Source of the DNA: Chloroflexota bacterium
Lineage (GTDB): Bacteria; Chloroflexota; Anaerolineae; Aggregatilineales; Phototrophicaceae
Direction: 5' to 3'
Length of the DNA stretch: 64,000 nucleotides
Assembly (NCBI GenBank): GCA_011523615.1
Contig: WTGJ01000027.1
Span: forward strand, 645,333 to 709,332
Numbering within the stretch: position 1 is the first letter of the stretch; each line of letters begins with the position of its first letter. Position numbers and translations under genes: made by a program. The notes under the pieces were generated by a model. The model was not told the origin of the DNA. It was given only the letters and a program-made list of their open reading frames with translations, and did not search any database. Shown here in pieces: positions 9,793-16,797 of the stretch.

Positions 9793-9914
9793 ACAATCCT
9801 TTCCATCTGTCATGCAATCTTACAGCGAACCACCCCTCGAACACCGAGAGGATGCCTGCATTACGATCCATCAATTGGGTGAAACGAATGAGGGGAATGA
9901 ACGGGTGCAAATCG

Positions 9915-10184
9915 TTATCGTCTCAGGCCCAGGCGGGCGATCAACTCCTGATAGCCACTGGGGTCTTTCGAGCGCAAGTAGCGTTGGAAACGCCGCCGTT
10001 GCCCAACCATTTTCAACAACCCACGACGGGAGTGTTCATCTTTTTTGTGGGTTTGTAAATGCTCGGTCAGCAATCTGATGCGAGCGGTCAAGATGGCGAT
10101 CTGAACTTGTGCTGAACCTGTATCACTCGGGTGGATACCATATTGCTGAATGATCGTTTCTTTTTCACTCTGATCCAAAGACAT
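9915..10184 (-). CDS. rpsO: 30S ribosomal protein S15
   Basis: Primary 16S rRNA-binding protein of the 30S platform. 89 residues, exactly the family length. Diagnostic segments are [33 protein letters not shown] and [15 protein letters not shown]. The start ATG at 10184 follows GAGAAGGGA about nine bases upstream. The 121-base leader between proS and rpsO holds an inverted repeat and a weak promoter, described separately. Confidence 0.97.
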   Translation of the reverse strand: MSLDQSEKETIIQQYGIHPSDTGSAQVQIAILTARIRLLTEHLQTHKKDEHSRRGLLKMVGQRRRFQRYLRSKDPSGYQELIARLGLRR

Positions 10185-10236
10185 GCACCGCTATCCCTTC
10201 TCCAGTCACCACAAAGGCAGGATAGTTTGCCTGAGG

Positions 10237-10275
10237 GTCATATCATGATTCTCCAACAGCGTTAAATGTAACGCT
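10237..10275 (-). promoter_or_regulatory. rpsO leader: weak promoter with inverted repeat over the -35
   Basis: A perfect 7-bp inverted repeat AGCGTTA-aatg-TAACGCT lies at 10258-10275. On the minus strand its right arm contains TTAACG (10265-10260), followed after 17 bases by TATGAC (10242-10237), a weak promoter at the right place for rpsO. The repeat lacks a T-tract on the minus strand, so it is not a convincing proS terminator. It could be an operator or an RNA hairpin. A smaller repeat (AGGCA...TGCCT) lies just downstream in the leader. Autoregulation by S15 is known in other bacteria but is not shown here. Confidence 0.35.
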
Positions 10276-10305
10276 ATTTTGGGCAAGTGTCTATGGTGAA
10301 ATGAA

Positions 10306-11751
10306 TCAATATGCTTTCGCAAACAAAGCAATTTGAGCCGGAGTCGCACCGGTGAAGAAACAGGGTTCAGCGGATTCTGGCTGCTCCATCGGAAAACAAC
10401 GGATGGTCGCGCTGGTTTCTTGTTGAATGCGCAATTCATCTGCTCCGCTGCCAGCCCACCAAGCGCGGGCCCAGCCTGCGTTGCCCTCGATCACCTGCCG
10501 CAACTCTTCATAATTTTTCACATCATGCACATGATCATCCTGGAACTGTTTCGCTTCGGCAAACAAGTTGCGTTGAATTTGCACCAAGAGATCTTCTACT
10601 GTACTTTGACAAGCCTCAATGGCAACGATTTGCTTGCCCGCTTTACCCGAAACATCCCTGCGAGACAGGGTAACATTGCCACCGGCCAAATCCCGCGGTC
10701 CCAGCTCAATGCGCAATGGTACACCGCGCAACTCCCAATCATTGAATTTGTAACCTGGTGTCAATCCTTCACGGTCATCCAGGTGAGGACGGATTCCACG
10801 TTCACTCAATCCCTGGCTGATGGCCTGCAGCTTCTCCATGACTTGACTGCGTTGCTCTTCGTTTCGATGAATCGGGATCAAGACCACCTGGATGGGTGCC
10901 AAACGGGGCGGCAACCGCAAGCCTTGATCATTGCCATGTGCCATGATGATAGCGCCCACCATGCGTGTGCTCATGCCCCAGGAAGTGGTCCAGCAAAATT
11001 CTTGCTTGTTTTCGGGCGTCAGGTACTTCATATCAAAAGCGCGAGCAAAATTCTGCCCGAGGTTATGGCTGGTGCCGGATTGCAGAGCGCGCCCATCCCT
11101 CATCATTGCTTCGATCGTATAGGTATGGACGGCACCGGCAAAGCGTTCTTTTTCGCTCTTCAAGCCACTGAACACAGGGATGGCGGCATCTTCCTGAGCC
11201 AAATCTTCGTAGATTTGCAGCATTTGCCGGGTTTCCGCTTCCGCTTCCTCGCGTGTCGCGTGCGCGGTATGGCCTTCTTGCCACAAGAATTCACTGGTCC
11301 GCAAGAAAGCCCGTGGCCGCAATTCCCAGCGCACGACATTGGACCATTGATTGATCAACAAAGGCAAGTCGCGATACGATTGAATCCAATTGGCAAAGGC
11401 CTCGCCGATGATCGTTTCCGAAGTCGGTCGAACCACATAGGGTTCTTCCAATTCCTTACCTCCTCCATGGGTGACGACTGCAAGTTCAGGGCTGAAACCT
11501 TCAATGTGTTCCGATTCGCGTTGAATGTAACTCTGCGGGATGAAGAGCGGGAAGTATGCATTCTGATGGCCAGTCGCTTTGAACTTTTGATCCAATGAAT
11601 TTTTGATCGCTTCCCACAGCTCAAACCCGTAGGGACGGATGATGATGCAGCCACGCACGGGAGATTGGGAGGCCAACTCCGCACGATACACCACTTCGTT
11701 GTACCAACGGGCAAAATCTTCCGCCTGTGGAGTCAGACGCTGATCCGACAT
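10306..11751 (-). CDS. proS: Prolyl-tRNA synthetase, archaeal/eukaryal type
   Basis: Charges tRNA-Pro. 481 residues. It is the short ProRS type without the insertion editing domain, recognised by YFPLFIPQSYIQRESEHIEGF, VVRPTSETIIGEAFANW, the class II motif 2 region VVRWELRPRAFLRTSEFLWQEGHTAH (shown by key blocks WELRP and FLRTSEF), and the C-terminal FAKAY ending in Tyr. The C-terminal zinc-binding domain is degenerate: of the four expected cysteines only C464 clearly remains, plus C452 of ATIRC. The start ATG at 11751 has GGAG five bases upstream. Confidence 0.95.
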   Translation of the reverse strand: MSDQRLTPQAEDFARWYNEVVYRAELASQSPVRGCIIIRPYGFELWEAIKNSLDQKFKATGHQNAYFPLFIPQSYIQRESEHIEGFSPELAVVTHGGGKELEEPYVVRPTSETIIGEAFANWIQSYRDLPLLINQWSNVVRWELRPRAFLRTSEFLWQEGHTAHATREEAEAETRQMLQIYEDLAQEDAAIPVFSGLKSEKERFAGAVHTYTIEAMMRDGRALQSGTSHNLGQNFARAFDMKYLTPENKQEFCWTTSWGMSTRMVGAIIMAHGNDQGLRLPPRLAPIQVVLIPIHRNEEQRSQVMEKLQAISQGLSERGIRPHLDDREGLTPGYKFNDWELRGVPLRIELGPRDLAGGNVTLSRRDVSGKAGKQIVAIEACQSTVEDLLVQIQRNLFAEAKQFQDDHVHDVKNYEELRQVIEGNAGWARAWWAGSGADELRIQQETSATIRCFPMEQPESAEPCFFTGATPAQIALFAKAY

Positions 11752-11782
11752 GTTCGCTCCAGATATCTATGATGTGAAGCTC

Positions 11783-11788
11783 ATTATA
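11783..11788 (-). promoter_or_regulatory. -10 box upstream of proS
   Basis: A perfect TATAAT on the minus strand lies about 35 bases before the proS start, in the 62-base gap after the sugar transferase gene. No good -35 box is found 16-18 bases upstream. Confidence 0.4.
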
Positions 11789-11813
11789 CAAAAGTGTACC
11801 AGCGAGTGGATTG

Positions 11814-13304
11814 CTAATACGCGCTTGGGCTGCCGCCCCTGACAATTTGGAAAAGCGTTCTCAGAATGATTTTAAAGTCCAACCAAAGGGACCAATGTTC
11901 CACATACCACAAATCGAAACGCGTCCGCTCTGAGATGGATGTATCGCCACGCAATCCGTTGACCTGAGCCCAACCGGTCATCCCCGCTTTTTCTTGGTGC
12001 CGATCCATGTAACGGGGGATGCGTTGGCGAAATTCCCTGACGTAATATGGCTGCTCAGGTCGAGGTCCCACCAGACTCATCTGCCCCAGGAGCACGTTGA
12101 TCAATTGTGGCATTTCATCCCAGCTGGTTCGCCGCATCAATCTACCCAAGCGAGTGATGCGGGGATCATTCTTGACCGTCCAGCCCGGCCCACTGACATC
12201 GGCATCTTCACGCATCGAACGGAATTTGATCATCGAAAAGGGTTTTCCATCCATACCCATTCGTTGTTGAATGTGAAACACAGGACCATTTCTCTGGAAC
12301 TTGATGAGCAGGCTGGTGAACATCATCAAGGGAGAGAAAAGGATCATCCCGAAGATGGCACCGACGATATCCATCCCCCGTTTCAAACTGAGGCGCCAGC
12401 CTCGCAACACGATATCCTGTACGGACACCATGCGTTTGCCACCCACATCATCCAGAATCATCTCGCCCGTCATCAACGAAAACAACTCGGGAAATACTTT
12501 AATGTCCACCCTGCCCCGCCGGCAATAACCGATGACCTTGGCCAGTTGACCCAGTTCTTCCGTCGGCAGGGCGATGACGACATGTTCGATTTGGTGGCGA
12601 TCGATGATCTCGGGGAGCTGTTCATAATGGCCGATGATTGGGATATTCGCAAACTTCCCCTTCGGCAACAACTTGCTGGCGTTGCTCACCACCCCGACTA
12701 CCTGAAAACCCAGCGAAGGGGAATGATCGATGAAGTTGATCAGCTCGTGCGAACTGGTGCCTGTACCTATGATCAACAAGTTATCCAACAATCGTCCTTT
12801 CCTTCGCCAACGCAACACCAACAAACGGTGCGATACTCTGCCGAAAGCCAGGATGACGAAGCTGATGATCCAAATGTAGAAAAACATCCCTCGTGGGTAG
12901 TCCACCTCGAATGCAGAATTCTTATAGATGAATTCTTGCAAAGCACTGGTGACCAAAGTGCCCACCGTTAAGGTGCCCACCAAAGAGCGAATCATATCCA
13001 AAATGCTGCTGACCCGCCGCTGGTGATACAGTTGAGTGACGTAAAAAAAGGTGATGTTCACGACCAAATGGACGATCAGTACGGGGATGTATTCTGCCAA
13101 AGCTGGCGGATCCCGCGGAACCGGAAAGAAGGGCAACACCATGCGCGCGTAGTAGCCCAGAACGAATGCGACAGTTAACGCGATCAAATCCAGGAAAGGC
13201 AATGTGCGATGAGCAACGAACTGCGCCACCCAACTGGTGGGGCGGTTCAGCGGTTCGGTGATTGGAGTATAGTTTTGGTTTTCTTCCACCCTGGTGCCAA
13301 CCAA
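11814..13304 (-). CDS. Polyprenyl glycosylphosphotransferase (exopolysaccharide initiating sugar transferase)
   Basis: Transfers a sugar-1-phosphate to undecaprenyl phosphate, the first step of exopolysaccharide or wall glycan assembly. The N-terminal half has four to five membrane segments and a CoA-binding-like Rossmann domain (NLLIIGTGTSSHELINF). The C-terminal catalytic domain has KRGMDIVGAIFGMILFSPL, KFRSMREDAD, LMRRTSWDEMPQLINVL and SLVGPRPEQP. The frame is open up to 13526, but that overlaps the upstream glycosyltransferase. A TTG at 13304 with AGGGAGG nine bases upstream gives 496 residues. A GTG at 13289 or 13229 is also possible. The start overlaps the GT2 gene by 58 bases. It resembles the WcaJ/CpsE group. 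Confidence 0.88.
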   Translation of the reverse strand: MVGTRVEENQNYTPITEPLNRPTSWVAQFVAHRTLPFLDLIALTVAFVLGYYARMVLPFFPVPRDPPALAEYIPVLIVHLVVNITFFYVTQLYHQRRVSSILDMIRSLVGTLTVGTLVTSALQEFIYKNSAFEVDYPRGMFFYIWIISFVILAFGRVSHRLLVLRWRRKGRLLDNLLIIGTGTSSHELINFIDHSPSLGFQVVGVVSNASKLLPKGKFANIPIIGHYEQLPEIIDRHQIEHVVIALPTEELGQLAKVIGYCRRGRVDIKVFPELFSLMTGEMILDDVGGKRMVSVQDIVLRGWRLSLKRGMDIVGAIFGMILFSPLMMFTSLLIKFQRNGPVFHIQQRMGMDGKPFSMIKFRSMREDADVSGPGWTVKNDPRITRLGRLMRRTSWDEMPQLINVLLGQMSLVGPRPEQPYYVREFRQRIPRYMDRHQEKAGMTGWAQVNGLRGDTSISERTRFDLWYVEHWSLWLDFKIILRTLFQIVRGGSPSAY

Positions 13305-14164
13305 AGCCCTATTCCTCCCTGCAAGAGTATGCCGAACATGATCAGGAAATGCAACCATGTAGCAGTCTGTTTTCGATAGTGTTTCAGATAAAACAAGTGC
13401 ATCGCGATGTAAAATTCTTGTCGCGCTCGTTGACTTTGACTGCTGGAAGCTCGTTTCACATGTTGGACGACTACGGCGGGGTTGTATCGAATCTGCCAGC
13501 CTGCTTGTTTGATGCGAAACGCCCAATCCAAATCCTCACCATACATGAAGAAGCGTTCATCCAGCAAACCCACCGATTCGATGACTTCCGAACGAACAAG
13601 CATGAATGCACCTACCACCGAATCCACCTCGATATCCTGGTCGGGGTCGATGTAAGTCATGTTGTATTGACCCAGGCGACGGCTCTTGGGAAACCATTTG
13701 GCCAGCCGGGTGAAATGCCAAAATGACACGCTGGGCGAGGGAAAGCTGCGGCGGCAAGCCAAATCCAGGCTACCATCGGGGAGGATCAATTTGGGGCCAG
13801 CGGCACCCACTTCCGGCCGCTCAGTGAGATACGCCACCATCTCGCTCAATGCCTGCGGGGGCAATTCCGTATCTGGGTTGAGCAGCAGAACATAACGAGA
13901 TCTTGGCAGCGAAGCGCCATCGAAGCCGAGAGACTTCAACCCCCAATTATTCGCCGTCGAATATCCCAGGTTTTTCTCGCTCCGGATCAATTCCACTTCA
14001 GGGAAATCGCTTTGCACCAGATCAGCGCTGCCATCTTGCGATGCGTTATCCACTACGATGACATGAAACTTGAAGTTGCTTTGTTGTGAAAATACGGATG
14101 CCAGGCATCGCTTCAGCAGATCGGCAACGTTCCAACTGACGATCACGATGCCAAGATCAAACAT
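13247..14164 (-). CDS. Glycosyltransferase family 2
   Basis: GT-A fold transferase using a nucleotide-sugar, similar to rhamnosyl- or galactofuranosyl-type GT2 enzymes. 305 residues from ATG 14164 (a TTG nine bases upstream is an alternative). Visible are IVIVSWNVADLLKRCL, the donor-binding VVDNASQDGS, the DxD-like region LLLNPDTEL, the acceptor-side acidic motif MYGEDLDWAFRIKQAG, and a C-terminal hydrophobic helix (FLIMFGILLQGGIGLWLA) suggesting membrane attachment. It sits between murE and an initiating sugar transferase, so a role in cell-surface polysaccharide is likely. The sugar is unknown. Confidence 0.85.
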   Translation of the reverse strand: MFDLGIVIVSWNVADLLKRCLASVFSQQSNFKFHVIVVDNASQDGSADLVQSDFPEVELIRSEKNLGYSTANNWGLKSLGFDGASLPRSRYVLLLNPDTELPPQALSEMVAYLTERPEVGAAGPKLILPDGSLDLACRRSFPSPSVSFWHFTRLAKWFPKSRRLGQYNMTYIDPDQDIEVDSVVGAFMLVRSEVIESVGLLDERFFMYGEDLDWAFRIKQAGWQIRYNPAVVVQHVKRASSSQSQRARQEFYIAMHLFYLKHYRKQTATWLHFLIMFGILLQGGIGLWLAPGWKKTKTILQSPNR

Positions 14165-14185
14165 GAGGGTCAATCGTTCGGTCCA

Positions 14186-15706
14186 TTAATTAGCGGTGGG
14201 TAGATTCTGGATCGAAATCCCTCTGATCGCTGAGCGCAATGCCATTCGATCATCCCAAGGATACTCGGTCGTACCGAAACACATGCTTTGCTCATGCCCT
14301 TTGCCACAGGCAATCACCATGTCATCCGTGCGCGCCCACTGGCAAGCATGCAACAAGGCCAACCCTCGATCGGGAATGCGAACGAAATCTACTCCTTCGA
14401 CCCCACCCTGTTCCTGGCAAGCAGACGCCATATCTCGCAAAATATCTTGCAGAGACTCCGTACGCGGGTCTTCAGCGGTCAACACAGCATAATCAGACAG
14501 CTCGCTGGCAATCCGGGCCATCATCTTGCGCTTGGCCACATCTCGCAAACCGGCACTGCCGAAAACCACACACAATCTTTCTTCCCCGGTTAACTTGCGT
14601 TTTGCAGAGTTCAAAGCTTCTTTCAAAGCCGCTGGAGTATGGGCAAAATCGACATAGGCCCGATATTCTTGCCCTTCCTCGATGGCCTCCATGCGCCCCG
14701 GCAGAGAGCGCAGTTCCGCAATCCCCCGGATGACCAACTGCCCATCACCCTCCATGAACGGGTCGGCTGCTGCAACGGCCGCAGCCACATTCGCGGCGTT
14801 GTAGCGGCCCGCCAAAGGGGAATGGATTTCCACCGTCGTTTCTGGAGTTTTCAATTGAACCTCAATCCCTGAACTGGTTTCATGGCTCCGTTGTACCCGG
14901 TAATGGGCGGATTCAGCTGAACCAAAAGTGTGAAATGGCTCGATGCGAAAAAGTTGACTCGCTTCATCATCCGCATTCAATACCCTGCATCCATGGGGAG
15001 ATTTCAAATAGGTGAAGATTCTGCCTTTGGCTCGCCGATAGTCTTCCCAGCTACCGTGGTAATCCAAGTGTTCGTGTTGAATGTTGGTGATGACCGCAGC
15101 AGCCAGCTCCACTCCCTGCAACCTGCCCTGTGCCAGACCGTGGCTCGTCATTTCCAGCACGGCATGCGTCAATCCGTTGGCAACCATGCGAGCCAGATAA
15201 GCTTGCAGCTGTGGCGCGGGGGGAGATGTTACATGAAGGCCCGTTTCTTCTCCCTGCTCACCACAAAAGGCCATCAGCGTACTCACGAGCCCAACTTTAC
15301 GCGGATATTTCTGCTTCAATATTTGGTACAACATGTGGCTGGTGGTGGTCTTGCCATCGGTGCCGGTTACGCCGAAGAGCGTGAGCTGGCGAGCCGGTAC
15401 ACCATGATACGCTGCAGACAGCAAACCAATTTGCTGCTGCAAATTGCTCAATCGGATGTACGGGACTGGAATGGCAGGAATCTCCTTTTCACCGAAGATC
15501 GCGCTGGCTCCACGTTCCAGCGCCAGGTGTATGAAATCATGGCCGTCAAATTGTGCACCCTGCCGTGCGATGAACGCGCCGCCTGCTTGCAATTGATCGA
15601 TGTCTTCCACGATGGTCGCCTGCAGGGTGCGACCCAGATCGCCTTGAATATCCACAATCTGTGTTGGGTCTACTGCTTGCAATAACTCTGTCAGACTCTG
15701 CGGCAT
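14186..15706 (-). CDS. murE: MurE-like UDP-MurNAc-tripeptide ligase
   Basis: ATP-dependent Mur ligase that adds the third amino acid to UDP-MurNAc-Ala-Glu. 506 residues with the three Mur domains. ATP loop GVTGTDGKTTTSHML (about 112-126), HEHLDYHGSWEDYRRAKGRIF with the carbamylated-Lys position, and C-terminal domain signature VVFGSAGLRDVAKRKMM where most MurE have a GGDRD-type motif. The residue pair that usually reads DNPR (diaminopimelate) or DNPA (lysine) reads EDPR (412-415). The third residue may therefore not be diaminopimelate; ornithine or lysine are options. The gene is far from the main dcw cluster, next to the atp operon, with CAGG seven bases before ATG 15706. Confidence 0.85.
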   Translation of the reverse strand: MPQSLTELLQAVDPTQIVDIQGDLGRTLQATIVEDIDQLQAGGAFIARQGAQFDGHDFIHLALERGASAIFGEKEIPAIPVPYIRLSNLQQQIGLLSAAYHGVPARQLTLFGVTGTDGKTTTSHMLYQILKQKYPRKVGLVSTLMAFCGEQGEETGLHVTSPPAPQLQAYLARMVANGLTHAVLEMTSHGLAQGRLQGVELAAAVITNIQHEHLDYHGSWEDYRRAKGRIFTYLKSPHGCRVLNADDEASQLFRIEPFHTFGSAESAHYRVQRSHETSSGIEVQLKTPETTVEIHSPLAGRYNAANVAAAVAAADPFMEGDGQLVIRGIAELRSLPGRMEAIEEGQEYRAYVDFAHTPAALKEALNSAKRKLTGEERLCVVFGSAGLRDVAKRKMMARIASELSDYAVLTAEDPRTESLQDILRDMASACQEQGGVEGVDFVRIPDRGLALLHACQWARTDDMVIACGKGHEQSMCFGTTEYPWDDRMALRSAIRGISIQNLPTAN

Positions 15707-15726
15707 GGCTGTACCTGTTTAAGACA

Positions 15727-15749
15727 AACACGCCGCCATGCGACGTGTT
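15727..15749 (-). terminator. Hairpin after the atp genes, probable terminator
   Basis: AACACG-c-CGC-CAT-GCG-a-CGTGTT: six pairs, one mismatch and three more pairs around a 3-base loop. On the minus strand it is followed by TGTCTT, a weak T-rich tract. It lies between the atpF-H stop (15777) and the murE start (15706), so it would separate the atp transcript from murE, or act as an attenuator. Confidence 0.5.
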
Positions 15750-15776
15750 GGGCTACTGTATAAACTCAACGGCGCG

Positions 15777-16481
15777 TTATGAAAAACGACCGGAGAGTTC
15801 TTCCAGGTTGTTGCGGATGCTGCCATCTACCACACGATCTTGAGAACGAATGATCAAGCCACCCAGGATCGACGGATCCACCTTGAATTCAATGGCTTCC
15901 GCACCTGTTTCCTGCTGCACTCTTTCTTGCTCTTGATTCGTGAGCGGCATGGCACTGATCACGTCGATCGCTCCACCGCTCATCGCGCGCGCATCCGCCG
16001 GAACTTTGCTGAAGAAATCTTCGATCAGCGCATGTTGGCGTTGCTCATCCAGACTTTCGCCGATCAACCTCTGTGCGACGGCGATGGCAATGGCTGATAC
16101 TTGGCCGCGCATTTCAGAGAGTTGTGCATTCCGTTCTGCCTCGGCGCTGATCCTCGATTCTTCGCGGATGGAAACTGCCGATTCCCGCGCTTCTGCTTCG
16201 ATGCTCTGAACCAATTGTTCGCCCTGTGAACGCGCGCCATCCAACAATTGCTGTACTTCAGCCTGAGCGTTTTGCAAAATGGTTTCCGCTTCCGCTTCGG
16301 CCTCTTCCCGCGCTTTAGCAGCGACCGCCGCATCTTCCAATCCACGGGCAATTCTCTCCTTGCGTGCATTGAGCATGTTCACCAAAGGATCGAAGGCAAA
16401 GCGCGTCAGTAGAGTGTAGATCACGACGAAGGCAATGACTTGTATCAAAAAATAGCCTGCATTGATGCCAATGGCTTCCAT
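15777..16481 (-). CDS. atpF: ATP synthase b subunit fused to delta C-terminal domain
   Basis: Peripheral stalk subunit of FoF1-ATPase. 234 residues. N-terminal membrane helix at about 8-28 (YFLIQVIAFVVIYTLLTRFAF), then a long Ala/Glu-rich coiled coil to about 158, which is a standard b subunit (IAVAQRLIGESLDEQRQHALI). Residues about 171-234 match the C-terminal half of subunit delta: DVISAMPLTNQEQ, VDPSILGGLIIRSQDRVVDG, SIRNNLEEL. The six-helix N-terminal domain of delta, which binds the alpha subunits, is absent. Mycobacteria have a b-delta fusion but with the full delta. No separate atpH is present. Upstream are atpE and atpB; F1 genes do not follow. Confidence 0.88.
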   Translation of the reverse strand: MEAIGINAGYFLIQVIAFVVIYTLLTRFAFDPLVNMLNARKERIARGLEDAAVAAKAREEAEAEAETILQNAQAEVQQLLDGARSQGEQLVQSIEAEARESAVSIREESRISAEAERNAQLSEMRGQVSAIAIAVAQRLIGESLDEQRQHALIEDFFSKVPADARAMSGGAIDVISAMPLTNQEQERVQQETGAEAIEFKVDPSILGGLIIRSQDRVVDGSIRNNLEELSGRFS

Positions 16482-16513
16482 TGCAGAATCCTTTCTCGTT
16501 CCTCAGCGGCAGA

Positions 16514-16750
16514 TTACAGAACGAACAAAATGATCAAGGAAACGACCAGTGCATAAATCGCGATCGCTTCCGCAAAGGCGACGCCCAGGATCATGTTCGT
16601 TTGTATAGTGGTGGTATGATCCGGATTGCGACCCATGGCTTGGACTGCGCCACCCACGGAAAGGCCTACGCCAATCCCCCCGCCGAGCGCGCCGATCATC
16701 GCCAGACCTGCCCCCACTGCTCTACCTGCCAAAACGACTGCTTCTTCCAT
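16514..16750 (-). CDS. atpE: ATP synthase c subunit
   Basis: Proteolipid of the rotor ring. 78 residues with two membrane helices: the Gly-rich helix 1 (GALGGGIGVGLSVGGAV), the polar loop with GRNP, and helix 2 with the ion-binding carboxylate (GVAFAEAIAIYALV). The glutamate stands without the Gln and Ser/Thr partners that mark sodium-binding rings, so proton use is likely. The ATG at 16750 has GGAGGAG ten bases upstream. The frame stays open to 16801, but that 17-residue extension is not family-like. Confidence 0.95.
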   Translation of the reverse strand: MEEAVVLAGRAVGAGLAMIGALGGGIGVGLSVGGAVQAMGRNPDHTTTIQTNMILGVAFAEAIAIYALVVSLIILFVL

Positions 16751-16797
16751 GAGACTTCTTCTCCTCCGAGAAATATGGTGAACGAATTCTTGTCGAT

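Noticed and set aside
9820-9912. Hairpin CTCG-aacac-CGAG between pnp and rpsO as a terminator
   Set aside because: Stem is short with a mismatch, and no T-tract follows; may be a processing site but not supportable as a terminator.
10333-11598. Long open frame (421 codons) on the plus strand
   Set aside because: Lies wholly antisense to proS, whose protein is clearly recognisable; no family features or ribosome site.
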